DNA of 64,000 bases from Butyriboletus loyo (Eukaryota > Basidiomycota > Agaricomycetes > Boletales > Boletaceae): the NCBI GenBank assembly GCA_038093515.1, contig JBBPSI010000120.1, forward strand, positions 1-64,000, in the 5' to 3' direction. Under the pieces are notes generated by a model. The model was given only the letters and a program-made list of their open reading frames with translations. It did no database searches and had not been told where the DNA came from. Below, one piece after another: positions 36,564-47,961 of this stretch (within the stretch, counting starts at the first letter, position 1; the number at the start of each line of letters is the position of its first letter). The translations under genes were made by a program, and so were the position numbers.

Positions 36564-38639
36564 AGCAGAAAAAAATTATGGGCAAGTACCTTTCAAAGGG
36601 TGCCCTTATGAATGGCTCCGTTGAATCCTGGCGAAAATCTTGTGCAGCAGCTTCTGAATCAGAAACCTGCCCAATTCCTGTTTTTTTCGTTTCGTTCCGT
36701 GTCGTATCTTTTCGTATGATATCGTGTCACTTGCGCCTCGTTTCGCCTCATCGGACGGTCTCGGGATCCAGTACACCAGTTCTATTAGAACGCGGCAGCA
36801 ATGGGCCCCCGGCGTCCGAAAACGACTAGTTGCGAGACTGCAAGCACTTGACCCGCATCTCCAGGAACCAGCACATCTGAGGAATCTCAGGCACCACGTT
36901 TGGAGGTTTTAGCTACCTTAAACCGAGGTTTTGCGGCAGGACGAGTCCTCATGAGGTCCGGCCTTGGACAACTCACATTTAAGCTTCAGAGACAACAGCC
37001 CACACTTTGGTAGCAACACTTGCGTTTCTCGCTTTGGATTCTGACCTACCTTTCCTTTCGCTAAGTTTTAAAAATACATTGTCAGTTGCTAAAAGATCCG
37101 ACAACGTACGTGCAGCATGCCACGAAGGGATCCGAATGTTCCGTAGGTAACAAAGTTGTGTCCTTCAACACCATCTGAACGTTGTGAGTATTGCAGTATC
37201 AGGGGTCTTTCTTGTCCGCGAGGCAAACCGCGGCACAGTCCTGGACATCTCTGAAGCGATGAACCCAGAACGTTGTCTGTAAAGAAGGGTACCCATGTAA
37301 GTCATCTCCAGAAAGGAACCGACGACTGACGGCGTGCTCAGGTTGTAGTGGATATGATGTATGATTGGCGTCCATGAGCTAATTGCGTGGCGTTCTCCTG
37401 ACAGTAGTCTGTATTGACCTCGTTAGAGTATAACCCGCGTTATTTTTCGGAGCCGGACGGATTCCGAGTAGGGGTGGACGGGTCAGAAAGCCAATACCGT
37501 ACCCGTACCCGCAAACACCGAGACCCTCATGGCAGTGTAACCCGTACAGACCCGCGGTGTGTCAGCAAACCTGCAGTGGTGCATCTACCCCTGGGTTGTT
37601 GTTCGGGAAAAACCTACGACAGACCTACTAAAGTTCCACTATCTCCTCGTCAGCTTCTACCTGCTTTCTCTTCTTCGAGGACTTCATAATCTTCACTAGG
37701 TCGTCGATACCTATCAGATCACAATGTATCCACGAGCGCAAGCACAGGAATGCTCGGGTTGATGACGGAGACAGAATTTCTTGTGAAGTGGAAGAGCTAT
37801 CGACCTTGAGAGAATACATCTTCGACAGAAGTTGAAGTTGCTACCACACACTATCAAAAGTGAGAATTAGTTATTGTGGTCATGGTGCCAGCAGGACGTA
37901 CCAAGTACACTAAGGGAGTCAAGTGGCATACAATGTAGAGTCAGATAAGTGTCTTGATTATCGACCTACCACTTCAGCGCGTCTCTAACCTTTCCAACCG
38001 GCTGTCGTAGATACTCTTGAAGTTCGTCTGATGATGATGCATCGAGAAGTCACCGAAATCATCTGCCGTGTCTTCGGCACGCTGCCGCGGTGTACTCATC
38101 AGGATGTAATTGACAGAAATATAGATATAACCCCCATACCTTGCTGGCTATCCACTGGGCTTCAAGCCGGGATGAAGGCTGGTCTTCACATTTATATTCT
38201 TGCAGGCCCAAGGTTTAGTCAGACCCATTTCGTCGCTGAATCTACAATGAACGAATAAGGCCATCGAGATAACGGCTTTGAACAACCTTCCGCGGAAGGT
38301 GATGTGCAGTAGGTAGCCATGGGGAATGCAGGCTGTCCATTGAGGTGGCCTTCAACGACTTCAGGAAACGATACGCAATAGGTGGCAGTCACAGTGAATT
38401 GAACTTTCGGGGGTGACTCATGAATCAACGAACTTCGCCGCAGCAAAGAGTTAAATTCATCGTCGCATCGACGGGAAGCAGATTACGTATACCGTACACC
38501 GTGGTTACGGGCACGGTGTTGCCCCGGGTTCTCGTTTCCTACACTGTACAGTCCGTACCCGTACCCGCCATACCCCTACACCCGTTACCCGCGGTGTGAG
38601 CCATACCCTGCGTTCAGCCCTAATTCTGAGTCTATTTAA
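36564..38639. other. Intergenic, about 2 kb, possible retroelement debris
   Basis: No intact gene. Near 37764-37815 the plus strand reads TEFLVKWKSYRP then a stop, resembling the chromodomain at the end of Ty3/gypsy integrases; this is one short match and weak. Two segments rich in CCCGTACCCGTACCC-type short repeats occur at about 37496-37512 and 38549-38570. Frames at 38031-38258 and 38219-38446 have no domain. Confidence 0.35.
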
Positions 38640-38699
38640 ATGTGGTACAGAAGGCAGAGAGACTCGGATGAAAAGTCGGACGAGCTGGATGAATACACG

Positions 38700-39515
38700 G
38701 CGTTCAGTACCGGTATGCCAAAGCTGGATCACCTTGGTGGATCCGTTTCATTGATGCCCGATCCAAACGTCCTCGCGCGTGTGCTTCCTCGTGTCGTTAT
38801 TGCGGGAATGGCGGGTCAAGCCCTTCAGCTTCAAAAGTTCGGCGTGTGCCGGACATCACTCAGGTACGCATCAAATCAGACAGCAGTATGGACTGTGTGC
38901 ACGACAACCTTGTTGATGGACAGGATAGGAAGAGACAGTCGAGGTCGCGTATTTCGAGTCGGTGTTACTGCAGCGTATGACGGCGCTTCCGCACGAGGGT
39001 TGGGTCTCCTCTATCTCGTGTCGTATATCCCAGTACACCTTTTCCTTGTCTATCTCCGTCACAACCAAATGCAATCTATCACCTCTGTCAGTGGCGTCCC
39101 GCCCCCAGGATCAACAGACGGGTCTGTTCTGATCGCAAGCGCCTCGCACGATCTGACGGCTTCCCTAACTCGCGTCTCGTACGTACACGACGCATCCCTG
39201 TCCTTCCAAACCCTCGCATCACTCCACCTTATCTACTTCTGAGATACCACCATCCCTGCGCAAGACGTTAGACGGCTGCTTCTTCCGAGCGCAAATAACG
39301 GCGCAAGACTACTAGCGACTCAGGGGCACGCAAAACGCAAAATCCCTACGACCGTACTCAAGTCACACACAACATGGGTCTCCAAGGTGGACTTTGCACC
39401 CAGATCGAACGAGCGGGCGTATAGCTGTGGGTTTGACTCGACGGTGCGGACGTGGAACGTTGAGTCGGGCGTGTGTGTGAATACGATCGTTTGTCTCGGA
39501 GCTTCAAGTTCATGA
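38700..39515 (+). pseudogene. Relic of YTM1-like WD40 ribosome-biogenesis gene
   Basis: The plus strand reads TAAYDG, then GSVLIASASHDLTASLTRV (about 39120-39178), and after broken sequence VLKSHTTWVSKVDFAPRSNE followed by CGFDSTVRTWNVESGVCVNT (about 39354-39480). These match the WD40 blades of Ytm1, a 60S ribosome assembly factor. The N-terminal ubiquitin-like domain is not visible, several blades are lost, and stops (for example at 39241) interrupt the frame; the last frame stops early. It is a partial, dead copy; the working gene must be elsewhere. Confidence 0.7.
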
Positions 39516-39754
39516 GGAGTTTCCATCGAAAGGGGGTGTTGGTGGGGAGGGTTGGGATGGAGGGAGATGTTGTCCCTATAATGATAAGTTTCACCGATTA
39601 ACACCATCATACAATGAACCCCAGTTTTAGGTCGGGCTGGGCCCCAGCCGAGCCGGAGCCCTCTATGCCGGCTAGCATGATCCTAGCAAACCGGAGCCCT
39701 ACCAAGCCGAGCCGGCTTGGCTTTGGAAATTAGCATGACTAGAACGATGAATCC

Positions 39755-40240
39755 GTTGATCGTTCGTGAATGGGAACCCGCATCTCAGAACGAGTCCCGG
39801 TACATTTTTATTTGGATGGACTTTGTGCTCCGGAATGCCCTCAGATATGTACCTGCCAATCAGGCCTATGTAGGCGCGCTCTCAGGCTTGACTTGGTCCC
39901 CATTTCTAATTATCTAGACAGCTCGCCTTGATCTAAGCGAAGACTGACGGCAGAATATGTCACCGTGTCCCAGTCATCCCGTGTCCCAGTCATCCCTCCG
40001 AAAGATCACCTATGTCCACTTTCAGCAGTGGACACTCAAATCCATAGATCCGAGCTGTCAAACTCATTAACGTCCTCCAGCGCCCCCTATACATGGATAA
40101 AGTAAAGAAGCAACGGTGATCACAAAGAACAGAAGCAAACACAAATTAAGTACGTGCCCTCGACTGCTCTCCTTCCGTTTGCCCTATGGAGGATAACTGG
40201 ATCAGAAATCCTCATTCCCGGCTCCACGACGACGGGCATC
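39755..40240. repeat. Dispersed direct repeat, left copy
   Basis: Matches 46905-47356 in the same orientation. Shared stretches include ACATTTTTATTTGGATGGA, GCCTTGATCTAAGC, CAGCAGTGGACACTCAAATC and GATCCGAGCTGTCAAACTCA. This copy has extra sequence near 40080-40155. The two copies flank the transposase block like ends of a composite element, but they have no clear LTR hallmarks. Confidence 0.75.
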
Positions 40241-41390
40241 TTATTCCAATTACATACTTTTCGTTCCCTCCCTCCGGACCCTCCCTTCCTTCGTAACATT
40301 CCTAGCGGCCTTCTCGTCATGTATTACTATCCTGGAAAGACACTTCAAATCGGTGAAATGGAGGAGTACTGCTACCATCAGCCGGGAAAAGTACTGTCGT
40401 TTGCTTGTGGTAAGACACCAGGTAATTTTCTTTGTGAAGTGGTCAACCAATCAGAGCTCACAAATCTTGCCCGTCTATGACAATGCTGCTCCACTGGTAG
40501 TTGTTCTTGGTCGCCGTCAACCGCAACCCGGGTCACCGTCCTGCGATCCGTTTTTGGCTGGCTTGTCTGGGCCACGCCGCGTTCATGTCCTTCGGAAGAC
40601 CAACTTGACAATTTAAATGGATTAAAATGATTTTGAAGAGTTCAAGGACCGATAACCACACTTCGACTCGAGCCTGAGCGCTGCTGCGATTACTTATCTT
40701 CCCGAGTTCGGAAGATCACGCCCCTGCCCACCATTATGTGACACTAATTCTCAAATCAGCTCAACAGTCTTCAAACCTCGGAGTGTTGTGTGCCCTGTTA
40801 CTTTAGAGAAGCATTACGGCGCACGGTGCCTGCAGTAGCCAAAAAGTCCGGGACACCCTGCCCGGAGATCACAGTGAAGACACTTGGAGACCCCGCAAAA
40901 CTGCTTCGCTTAGCCGAGGAGTGTCTCCGAGTCATATTACTTGATCAACTATTATAAGCCCGGTGAGTGTTCCTTTTCTTCGTTTGTCTTTCCCCCTCAT
41001 CCACTGTCCCATCCAGGCCATTCCTTACTCATTGTGCTGTCGCTGCCATGTCCCCTCTGTGTCAACTTGCTCATCGTGCTGTTGCCATCCATGTCACCCT
41101 CTGTGTCCCTGCCATTTCCAACTGGTTCTGGCTGTTGTCTCTTGTCCCAGGTCTGTGTACCGTACTGCTGCTGCATCTGTGCCACCCTCCATGCCAAGGC
41201 TGTTCTCGACCTGTTTTGGTCATTGTCATTTTCTTTCTGCCTTGTTTCTCATTCGTCCAAGTAGGTTAATATGCACTCATGGTGCTGCCACCATATTCCT
41301 GCTATGATCACTGTCTTTATTATGTCTCGTCACTATGGTCAGTCAACTTTCTACATATGGGTATGCACTGATTACTAGTGATCCTTTTCT
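40241..41390. other. Flank of the MULE, pyrimidine-rich; no gene called
   Basis: No supported gene. From about 40963 to 41264 all three forward frames are open, which reflects a strongly C/T-rich composition (repeats of tgtgtccctgcca type) and not triple coding. This may be the left sub-terminal region of the MULE-type element; I could not find terminal inverted repeats by eye. Confidence 0.4.
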
Positions 41391-44300
41391 TTAGTTGTCT
41401 CCGAGTGCGCCAGCAAGTGAACTGTACCCCGACACACGGACTAGTGTGGGGTTCCATTCTTTGTCACTGCTTGTATAGTTCATGTGAGTACTACTCGAGA
41501 ATGACTGAAAGTCAACGATACTGATTCCAGGAGTCAGAGCATTTGTGAGAGTGCTATATGTAGAGATTGGGGGAGCATTAGGCTTGATAATGTGGGGTAG
41601 GATATTGGTTGGAGGAATATGTTGCTCAAATGAGGGTAATTTGTGATGATGTGGAGGTAGTGTATTATCTTCATGAATGGTTGGTAGAGATAGCTGTTGC
41701 TTTGCATGCTGGCGACGTTGGGTAGAGGCTTATAAAAATTAATTAATTGCTAAAAAGTTAACAAAGATGTGCTTACCAAGTCGTGTAACAGTGCGTGATG
41801 TACGATATAGATGCGTTGAGATTTGATCTCGTGTCTGAATTCCATACCTTGATTGGATATGGATACTTGAGCTGACACGTTCATCGTAATCTTGGCCATG
41901 CATGACACCTCCTAGTAAAGTAAGATTGATGCCATCTCGGTTTATGTTCCTATGTGCTTGCTCATTTCCATTTGTCATAGTGGGGCAGGCCTTTCAGAAC
42001 TCAGCCGGCATAAGGCTTTTAGGAAAATACAGAGCTGGAATTGTAAATGTACTGTCTTCCTTGTCCTTCAACCAATCTGTCAAGGTATATTAGATTTGTT
42101 ATTTTTCCACAATAATTATTAATGTATACCTTTGGCTTTTTTGCCACCACTTCTGATTATCCGAAGCATATTATCAAAATTGGGATGTGCTTCAAATGAG
42201 GATATACTAAGCATAGCGTTGTAAACATTAGATGAAACAACTGTGCGAAGCTTTTGTATGTTGCGTCGGAAGTGAAAAATGCAGAGGTGGTAGATTCGAC
42301 ACAGATGATCATATGGATTAAGGTCACAAAGCCGACGAGGTTCATATTTGCAAAGTAATGTGTTTCCGTGGCATAATGAAACAAAAAACATCCCTAGTCC
42401 TACGAACTCATGTCAGCGTGTTCTACAAACCTAGACAATGTACACACATACCAAGGGCTTGTCCCTTGTGACCATCAGCTACAATAGACTGGATACCGTA
42501 TCCGTTAATATATTGGAACGCCACATGATATCCAGAATCTTGCTGCGCAATCTCGAAGATGCGGGAAAATAGAATGCAATGGGCTTCACTGGATTCCGAT
42601 GTTGTAAATGCACAGGCAACAACAATAGCTGTCAGGCAAAGTCTGTCAATAGTCTTGAACATATATAAGTAACTTACACCTCATGTATTCATTGTCCCAA
42701 GTTTCGATCTCAAACTCCTCCCATTTGCCACTCACACGTTTGAATGACATGTCGATTGATAAACATTTTGCACCGATCAGTCGAGATGACATATTAGGCG
42801 ACATGCAAATGATTAACTGAAAGGTACCATTTTTCAGCTTGAGAGTCTCCGCACAGCGAACATAGCAGTCAGGTTGGCCCATTGTGTCGATAACCAATTT
42901 TTCGATTGCTATTAATGTGCTAAGAGAATTAAATAATAAATAACATACAGCAATACTTACCTTCGAAGCTGGTACCATGTGGAAACTTCTCAAGACGTGC
43001 ATTATGGATGAAACGCCGCAAGTGATCCAGATTTGCATATGATGGATGAAGATCTGAAAGATTTGGTGATCTCTCAGAATTCCAACCAAGTATGTTCCGT
43101 AAGCCATTCATAAATCCAGTGTTGAGCACAACCTGGCGAGGTGTTGCATCTGCAAGGCGCCAGCCCATGTCAAGTAATAATTTCTTTAATTCAGCTTCTA
43201 GTGGGGGCGGTGTATTGACAGGAGCTGGCGGCGCATGTGAGTGAGGGTTTCGACAGACAACAGCAATTTGCGGACAGGCTTGAAGGTCTTGTGGCTTGTA
43301 GATGTAAAATTTCGATGGACATTTTACAGTCCATGAAAACAGATATCCTCGGGCCAGAGTACCATCGGCAGAACGATGCCAATAGGCTGCAAAGTATTTA
43401 GTATAAATAAAACCTGCAGAGATGGCAACGCATGACACATTTGTGTTTGTGCTGATGGCAAGGCAGTATACGAGCATGGAGCTCGTGGGCCATATCCCTC
43501 CTCCATAGCCAGTATCTCATGCTGCGAAATCCTTGGTAGATCATTACTGAGGAGTGCCGAAAGATAGTCAATGTCATATTCTTGAAGGTTCCGCATGACA
43601 AGATGTGCACAATCGGTGCGTGAGCGGTACTGGCAACTGCATTAAGGTTAGTAGCAATCAACTTGATCACTTGAAGCAAAAAGACGCACACAATAAAGTA
43701 ACGATTGTAGATATCACGACGCATCACAAGGTTGCCCCTACATATGTTTTCGCTGTCGTTCACTTGCTTTCGCCTACTCCGACAACCGTGTTTGACCAGG
43801 ACAAAGGCACCATGTGGATACAACTGAGTTGGCTCGTCAGTCTCAATCTCAGATTCTGAGTCAGATTCATCTATCTCAGTTCTCGCTTTGGCATACTCTG
43901 GGGTGGTTCTGAATGAACAGCCATTCTCGCTCAATGAACAAAAAAGCGCCAAGGTCTTTGTGAAGACTTTGGCTTTGGCTGTGTAGAGAAATGGTGAAGG
44001 CACAAGAACGGCGCGAGCTTGTTCACGGTTTGTATATGCGTGTGAGAAACTAGCAATTTCATCCCCACCACAGGCGGAGCAGACCTTGAGACCACGGCCT
44101 AGCATTATGCACGTGCATTGAGTGAGAAATCAAACTTAAAGAAAAATACATACATGATGTCATCAGCCGGTCGCATGGAACCTCCTTGCCACTGTCATCC
44201 CGTAAAAGACTACAGCATACATTTTTTAGCCCCCCATGGTTGTCGCCCAAGGAATATTGAAAACTATCTTTAGGATGCTTGAAGTGGTTAGGATCAATAC

Positions 44301-44688
44301 GAAAGACATGGGCTACAGCTTGGAACGGTGTATCGCCTGTTTGTGGGTATTCAACGATCGCATTCGGTTCATGAAAGACGATTCGGTCCACTGTTAGCTT
44401 GGAGTTGATCTTGTGAAGGTGTTGGCGGACCTCATCTTGGGTGAATTTGTGTGCGGGCTGCAGGAGATAACGAGATGCGATGACTCCAGGAGATGGGCCA
44501 AAAGAAGAGGAGATGGATGGAGTCGATGAATGAGAGGATAGCTGTGAAGACGAATGAGAGGATAGCCGTGAAGACGAACAAGATGATGAATAGATCAACT
44601 CGAGATCAGCCGGTGAGAGCCCAGCTCCATCAAGGAGCTCCTGTGCCTGTTCCAAGACAGCACACTGGTGGCTGTCAGGGGAGTGCAT
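41391..44688 (-). mobile_element. MULE-type DDE transposase gene, one nonsense codon
   Basis: A Mutator-like transposase with a DDE catalytic core that would cut and paste its own element. The start used is MHSPDSHQCAVLEQAQELLD; the earlier ATG at 44727 lies only a few bases from a TATA box and is less likely. A zinc-ribbon-like GLKVCSACGG comes first. The first catalytic Asp is in LSIDMSFKRVSG, the second in IVADGHKGQALGLG (across an intron), then a CRIYHLCIFHF motif, and the Glu in NGNEQAHRNINRDG. About eight short GT-AG introns are needed, for example GTAAGTATTGC near 42960 and GTATACATTAA near 42125. The reading stays open to a TAA at 41391, adding a tail of about 110 residues, except for one TGA at 41996-41994 where relatives of this family have Trp (EF*KACPTMTNGNEQ). 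That stop precedes the catalytic Glu, so the gene as read is dead, but only just. Confidence 0.75.
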
Positions 44689-44729
44689 CAGGAAGAGATG
44701 GCCTGAAGTCGAGAAATGATATGGCATAC

Positions 44730-44737
44730 CTTTTATA
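44730..44737 (-). promoter_or_regulatory. TATA box of the MULE transposase
   Basis: The minus strand reads TATAAAAG. It is about 42 bp upstream of the ATG at 44688 and only about 3 bp upstream of the ATG at 44727, which favours the inner start codon. Confidence 0.5.
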
Positions 44738-45484
44738 CTAGGAGCATTGTGTAGCTGCGAGATGTCATTGAATGTTGCGTCGTTAACTTGCTGCCACTCA
44801 TCCAGCTCAAATCAAAATTCCCACACGGACATTAAAGAAAGTCTCAGCCACATGACTCGTCAATCTCCATGCCTCTCCACTGCCAACAACAATGTTCACG
44901 TCTAGTGCCGACCTTTACATATATGTGGACAATGTCTTAGTCGTCGAGGAGCATGGTATGGGCATGCACAAGGTACAGTCGCCGCTTATCTCTATCAAGG
45001 GTGTCCAATGCTGATGACTTTTTTTTTGTAAACCAATCATGATGTCCCCATTCCTCTCCAACCGCTTCAAGCCCTTGCTTCCACCCTGAGATCAAATACA
45101 ACATCTTCTCTGCAATTTTATCCCATATATCACTATTTATTGGTCCTCACCACTCTCAGTCTAAACAAGCTCAAGCTCGAAGAGTAGAACACTTTCCATT
45201 AGGTATAACCCCCGATCCACTCTCTTGGTTTGTACTAAAATTTGCGTTCAATGTTAGTTCTTGGATTTTATGTAGAATCCGTCATCCTGGGTACTGCCCT
45301 CATTGCTACCGTAGCCTGACAAATACTAGTGACACAGCACAGCGGCATTACAGCGATCGGACCTACATTTGTTGTTCCCCCCTATCTTCCCTCGCCTTTC
45401 CCTGCTCCTTTGCCTCCATCCCACTTTCATTGCATCCATCAATCTTACCGTCGAAATTCCTGCAAGACCATATATTGAAATCAG
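44738..45484. other. Upstream flank of the transposase; no gene called
   Basis: Between the transposase promoter and the captured ATPase fragments. A 40-codon plus-strand frame from about 44911 (MFTSSADLYIYVDNVLVVEE) ends before a stop and may be a captured exon, but it is too short to support. Otherwise nothing is recognised. Confidence 0.35.
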
Positions 45485-46040
45485 ATGCGTGTGGTTCCTT
45501 CTGTCTGGTTTCCATCGGAATTTTCGTCATTGCTGAAATTCTCATCCTCTATGCCGGCTTCAGGTACAACTATTGTTGTGGTCTCAACAGCAACCTTGCC
45601 CAAATCGGTTCCTTCTGCCTGGTTTCCATTGGAATTTTTGTCGCGGTCTCAACAGCATCCTTGCCCAAATCGGTTCCTTCTGCCTTGTTTCCATCAGGAT
45701 TTTCGTCATTGCTGAAATTCTCGTTCTCTATGCCAGCTTCAGATACAACTATCATCGCAGTCTCAACAACATCCTTGTCCTCTTGATCGGTGGTATCCCC
45801 ATCGCCATGTCCACCATCTTATCTGTCACTTCCATCGCTGCTGCTCTCGGTGATACCCCTGAGGCCGAGAAATTTATTACCCATGGTCTCCGTGCCCTTG
45901 CTGTTGCATACAAAGAGTTGGATGGCAATGATCCAGAGGCAGAAGGCAATGGCTTCGAGCTGGTCTTCTTGCCACCTCCAATCCTTCCCATGAAGACACG
46001 AAGCAGATCACCGATGATACCATCAGGCTTCGTATGATAA
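45485..46040 (+). pseudogene. Captured, rearranged fragments of plasma-membrane H+-ATPase
   Basis: The plus strand codes for GSFCLVSIGIFVIAEILILY, AGFRYNY and, later, LNNILVLLIGGIPIAMSTIL, which are transmembrane segments 3-4 of the fungal P-type proton pump (Pma1 family). The piece GSFCLVSIGIF occurs three times (about 45493, 45608 and 45680) in two frames, so it has been internally duplicated. It is then joined directly to part of the nucleotide-binding domain: FITHGLRALAVAYKELDGND, PEAEGNGFEL and, in another frame, HEDTKQITDD. In a true pump some hundreds of residues, including the DKTGT phosphorylation site, lie between these parts; they are missing. It is therefore a collage of gene fragments, not a decayed full gene. 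Confidence 0.8.
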
Positions 46041-46464
46041 TGTTCTAACCTACAATACACACTTGACATTGTTACTCCATACCCATTTGTCCTCTATCCA
46101 ATTGCAATCCTCCAAGAAACATGACATTTGCAAAACAATCCACTGCTGTTGACTGAGAGGTAAGAGAGGGTTTCTGGAGAACAAGTGGGTTGTTCGACAA
46201 CATCATGGCCTCAGTGGCGGGTTGCTATATATTAGCTGACGCGGAATTTTAGCTGAGAGGTGGCTGGGGTCCCATGTGACTCGGATCATCTCGGGCGTAG
46301 CGCTGCTTCTACATCACTCCCGGAGTTTTTGCTCTGTGCTGTAATTCTGTGTCATAATAGTAACAGGGCACTACAAACTCACGACTCTCATACGGCCCAT
46401 TTGAGAGCTCTGATTGGTGGATTTATCGATGACGGAACTTTAAGCGAGCTCTTTGCTCGTTTTT

Positions 46465-46536
46465 GACTCGGCTAGTTTTGTAGATGGACTGCTACAGACT
46501 GCTAGCCGTTGGTTCCGACCAATAACCGTTTCACTG
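46465..46536. repeat. Partial copy of the fold-back MITE
   Basis: Shares ACTGCTAGCCGTTGGTTCCG and CCAATAACCGTTTCACT with the left arm interior of the element at 55446-55683. The outer terminal repeat is missing. Confidence 0.65.
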
Positions 46537-46904
46537 ATGCACTTCCGGAAGTTCTAGTCGGGGTCTTGTGGCAGGACGAAATTAGCCAATGCATGAGGGC
46601 TTGGGGTCTAACTTCACCGCGCCATCAGTGCCGCTTATCGACTGGACAATCTTGTTCAACTCGCTCGTGTTCGATAGCAATCACCTGCGACCGTTACTAC
46701 ATCTTGTTATCCCGGGCACCCAACTTGAAGATCACCAATAAGCATGTGGTGAACCATGAATGCTGATTTGACGATTTTTCTCTTGTGCGTTTCGCGCGAT
46801 CGCCACTGGGAGGTGTTGCAGGCTATTCCATGTTCTACAGTGGCCAAGACCCGGACTCAGCGCTCCGTCCAATTCTCTCTAGTAGAACGATAATCAGATG
46901 AACA

Positions 46905-47356
46905 CGTCGATGGTTCGTGAATGGGAGGGAACGCGTATCTCAGAACGAGTCCCAGCACATTTTTATTTGGATGGAACTTTGTGCTCCAGAATGTCCTCAG
47001 ATGTGCACCTACATCACGCCTATGTAGGCACGCTCTCACACTCAACTTGGTCCCCCTTTCTGATTATCTAGACAGCGTGCCTTGATCTAAGCAAAGGATG
47101 ACATGTAGTAGGATATGTCACTCGTGTGAGTTCAAACCATGACGATGGCCGCGTCTCGGTCATCCCCCCAAAAGATCACCGATGTCCACCTTCAGCAGTG
47201 GACACTCAAATCCATAGATCCGAGCTGTCAAACTCAATAACGTTCTCCAGCTCCCCCTTCCGTTTTCCCCAAGGAGGAGAACCAAGTTTACCGGCGCGAT
47301 TTTACCCAGCCGTTGATCAGAAATCCTCATGTTCCCGACTCCGCGACGACGGGCAA
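46905..47356. repeat. Dispersed direct repeat, right copy
   Basis: Second copy of the segment at 39755-40240, about 7.1 kb away, same orientation, with scattered substitutions and small indels. It ends near CTCATGTTCCCGACTCCGCG, which matches CTCATTCCCGGCTCCACG of the left copy. Confidence 0.75.
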
Positions 47357-47912
47357 GTGATCAAATGATGCCGGCTCGGCTGCCCCGCCTCGGTCAAGCG
47401 CTTCCGCCAAAATGGAGGCGTTCGGGGTTCAAAGTCAGGCGGCCATTGTGCTCGGTACTGTACGCTTGTGTTACGTCGCCTGTGGCACTCGTCACCAAAG
47501 ACTAGTACCAAAAGATACTGAATACCACTCCTAAGGACCTCTTATCAGATTGTGATGTGACATTCATGTGACCAAGCTAGCTTGCTCGCCAGCAGCGCTT
47601 TCTCTCAGCGCCGGATGCTGTGCGAATATACAACCCAGGCGAACGCTTGGCCAAGGCGGCGGAGCCGAGCAGGCCCCCTCAGTGAGGTGTTGGTACGATG
47701 TGGCGAGGACTGTATACTGCGTCTAACCATGATGTAAAATACCGGTCTGAAGGACAAAGGAATGAAAAAAAAAACTCAGCGAGTGAGGATAACGACGGAG
47801 ATTTGTACTAGTCTACGTGTCCGCTAGCGAGACACTCCAACAAAATGCGGGTCGAGCGTAACCGTTCGACAGGGTTGCTGCCTCAGGCGAGCCTCGGGGG
47901 TGTCCGAGAACT

Positions 47913-47920
47913 TATAAAAG
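47913..47920 (+). promoter_or_regulatory. TATA box of the small secreted protein gene
   Basis: TATAAAAG lies 42 bp before the ATG at 47962, a good position for a fungal core promoter. Confidence 0.55.
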
Positions 47921-47961
47921 GACCCACTCTGGTTTGCAAAAGTTATCCCCTCCTCTTAGAC

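Larger units (their letters stand above)
46041..47912. other. Intergenic, repeat-rich
   Basis: Contains a partial MITE (46465-46536) and the right copy of the direct repeat (46905-47356). Frames such as 46260-46466 and 46509-46766 show no domain. No gene is supported. Confidence 0.45.

Noticed and set aside
36930..36975. Possible hammerhead ribozyme core (gacgagtcctcatgagg)
   Set aside because: The stems exist in part, but the invariant CUGANGA and GAAA core is not present in the right order on either strand.
40941..41307. Three overlapping forward frames all open for about 100 codons
   Set aside because: The stretch is strongly pyrimidine-rich with short repeats, so stops are rare in every forward frame; no domain appears in any of them.
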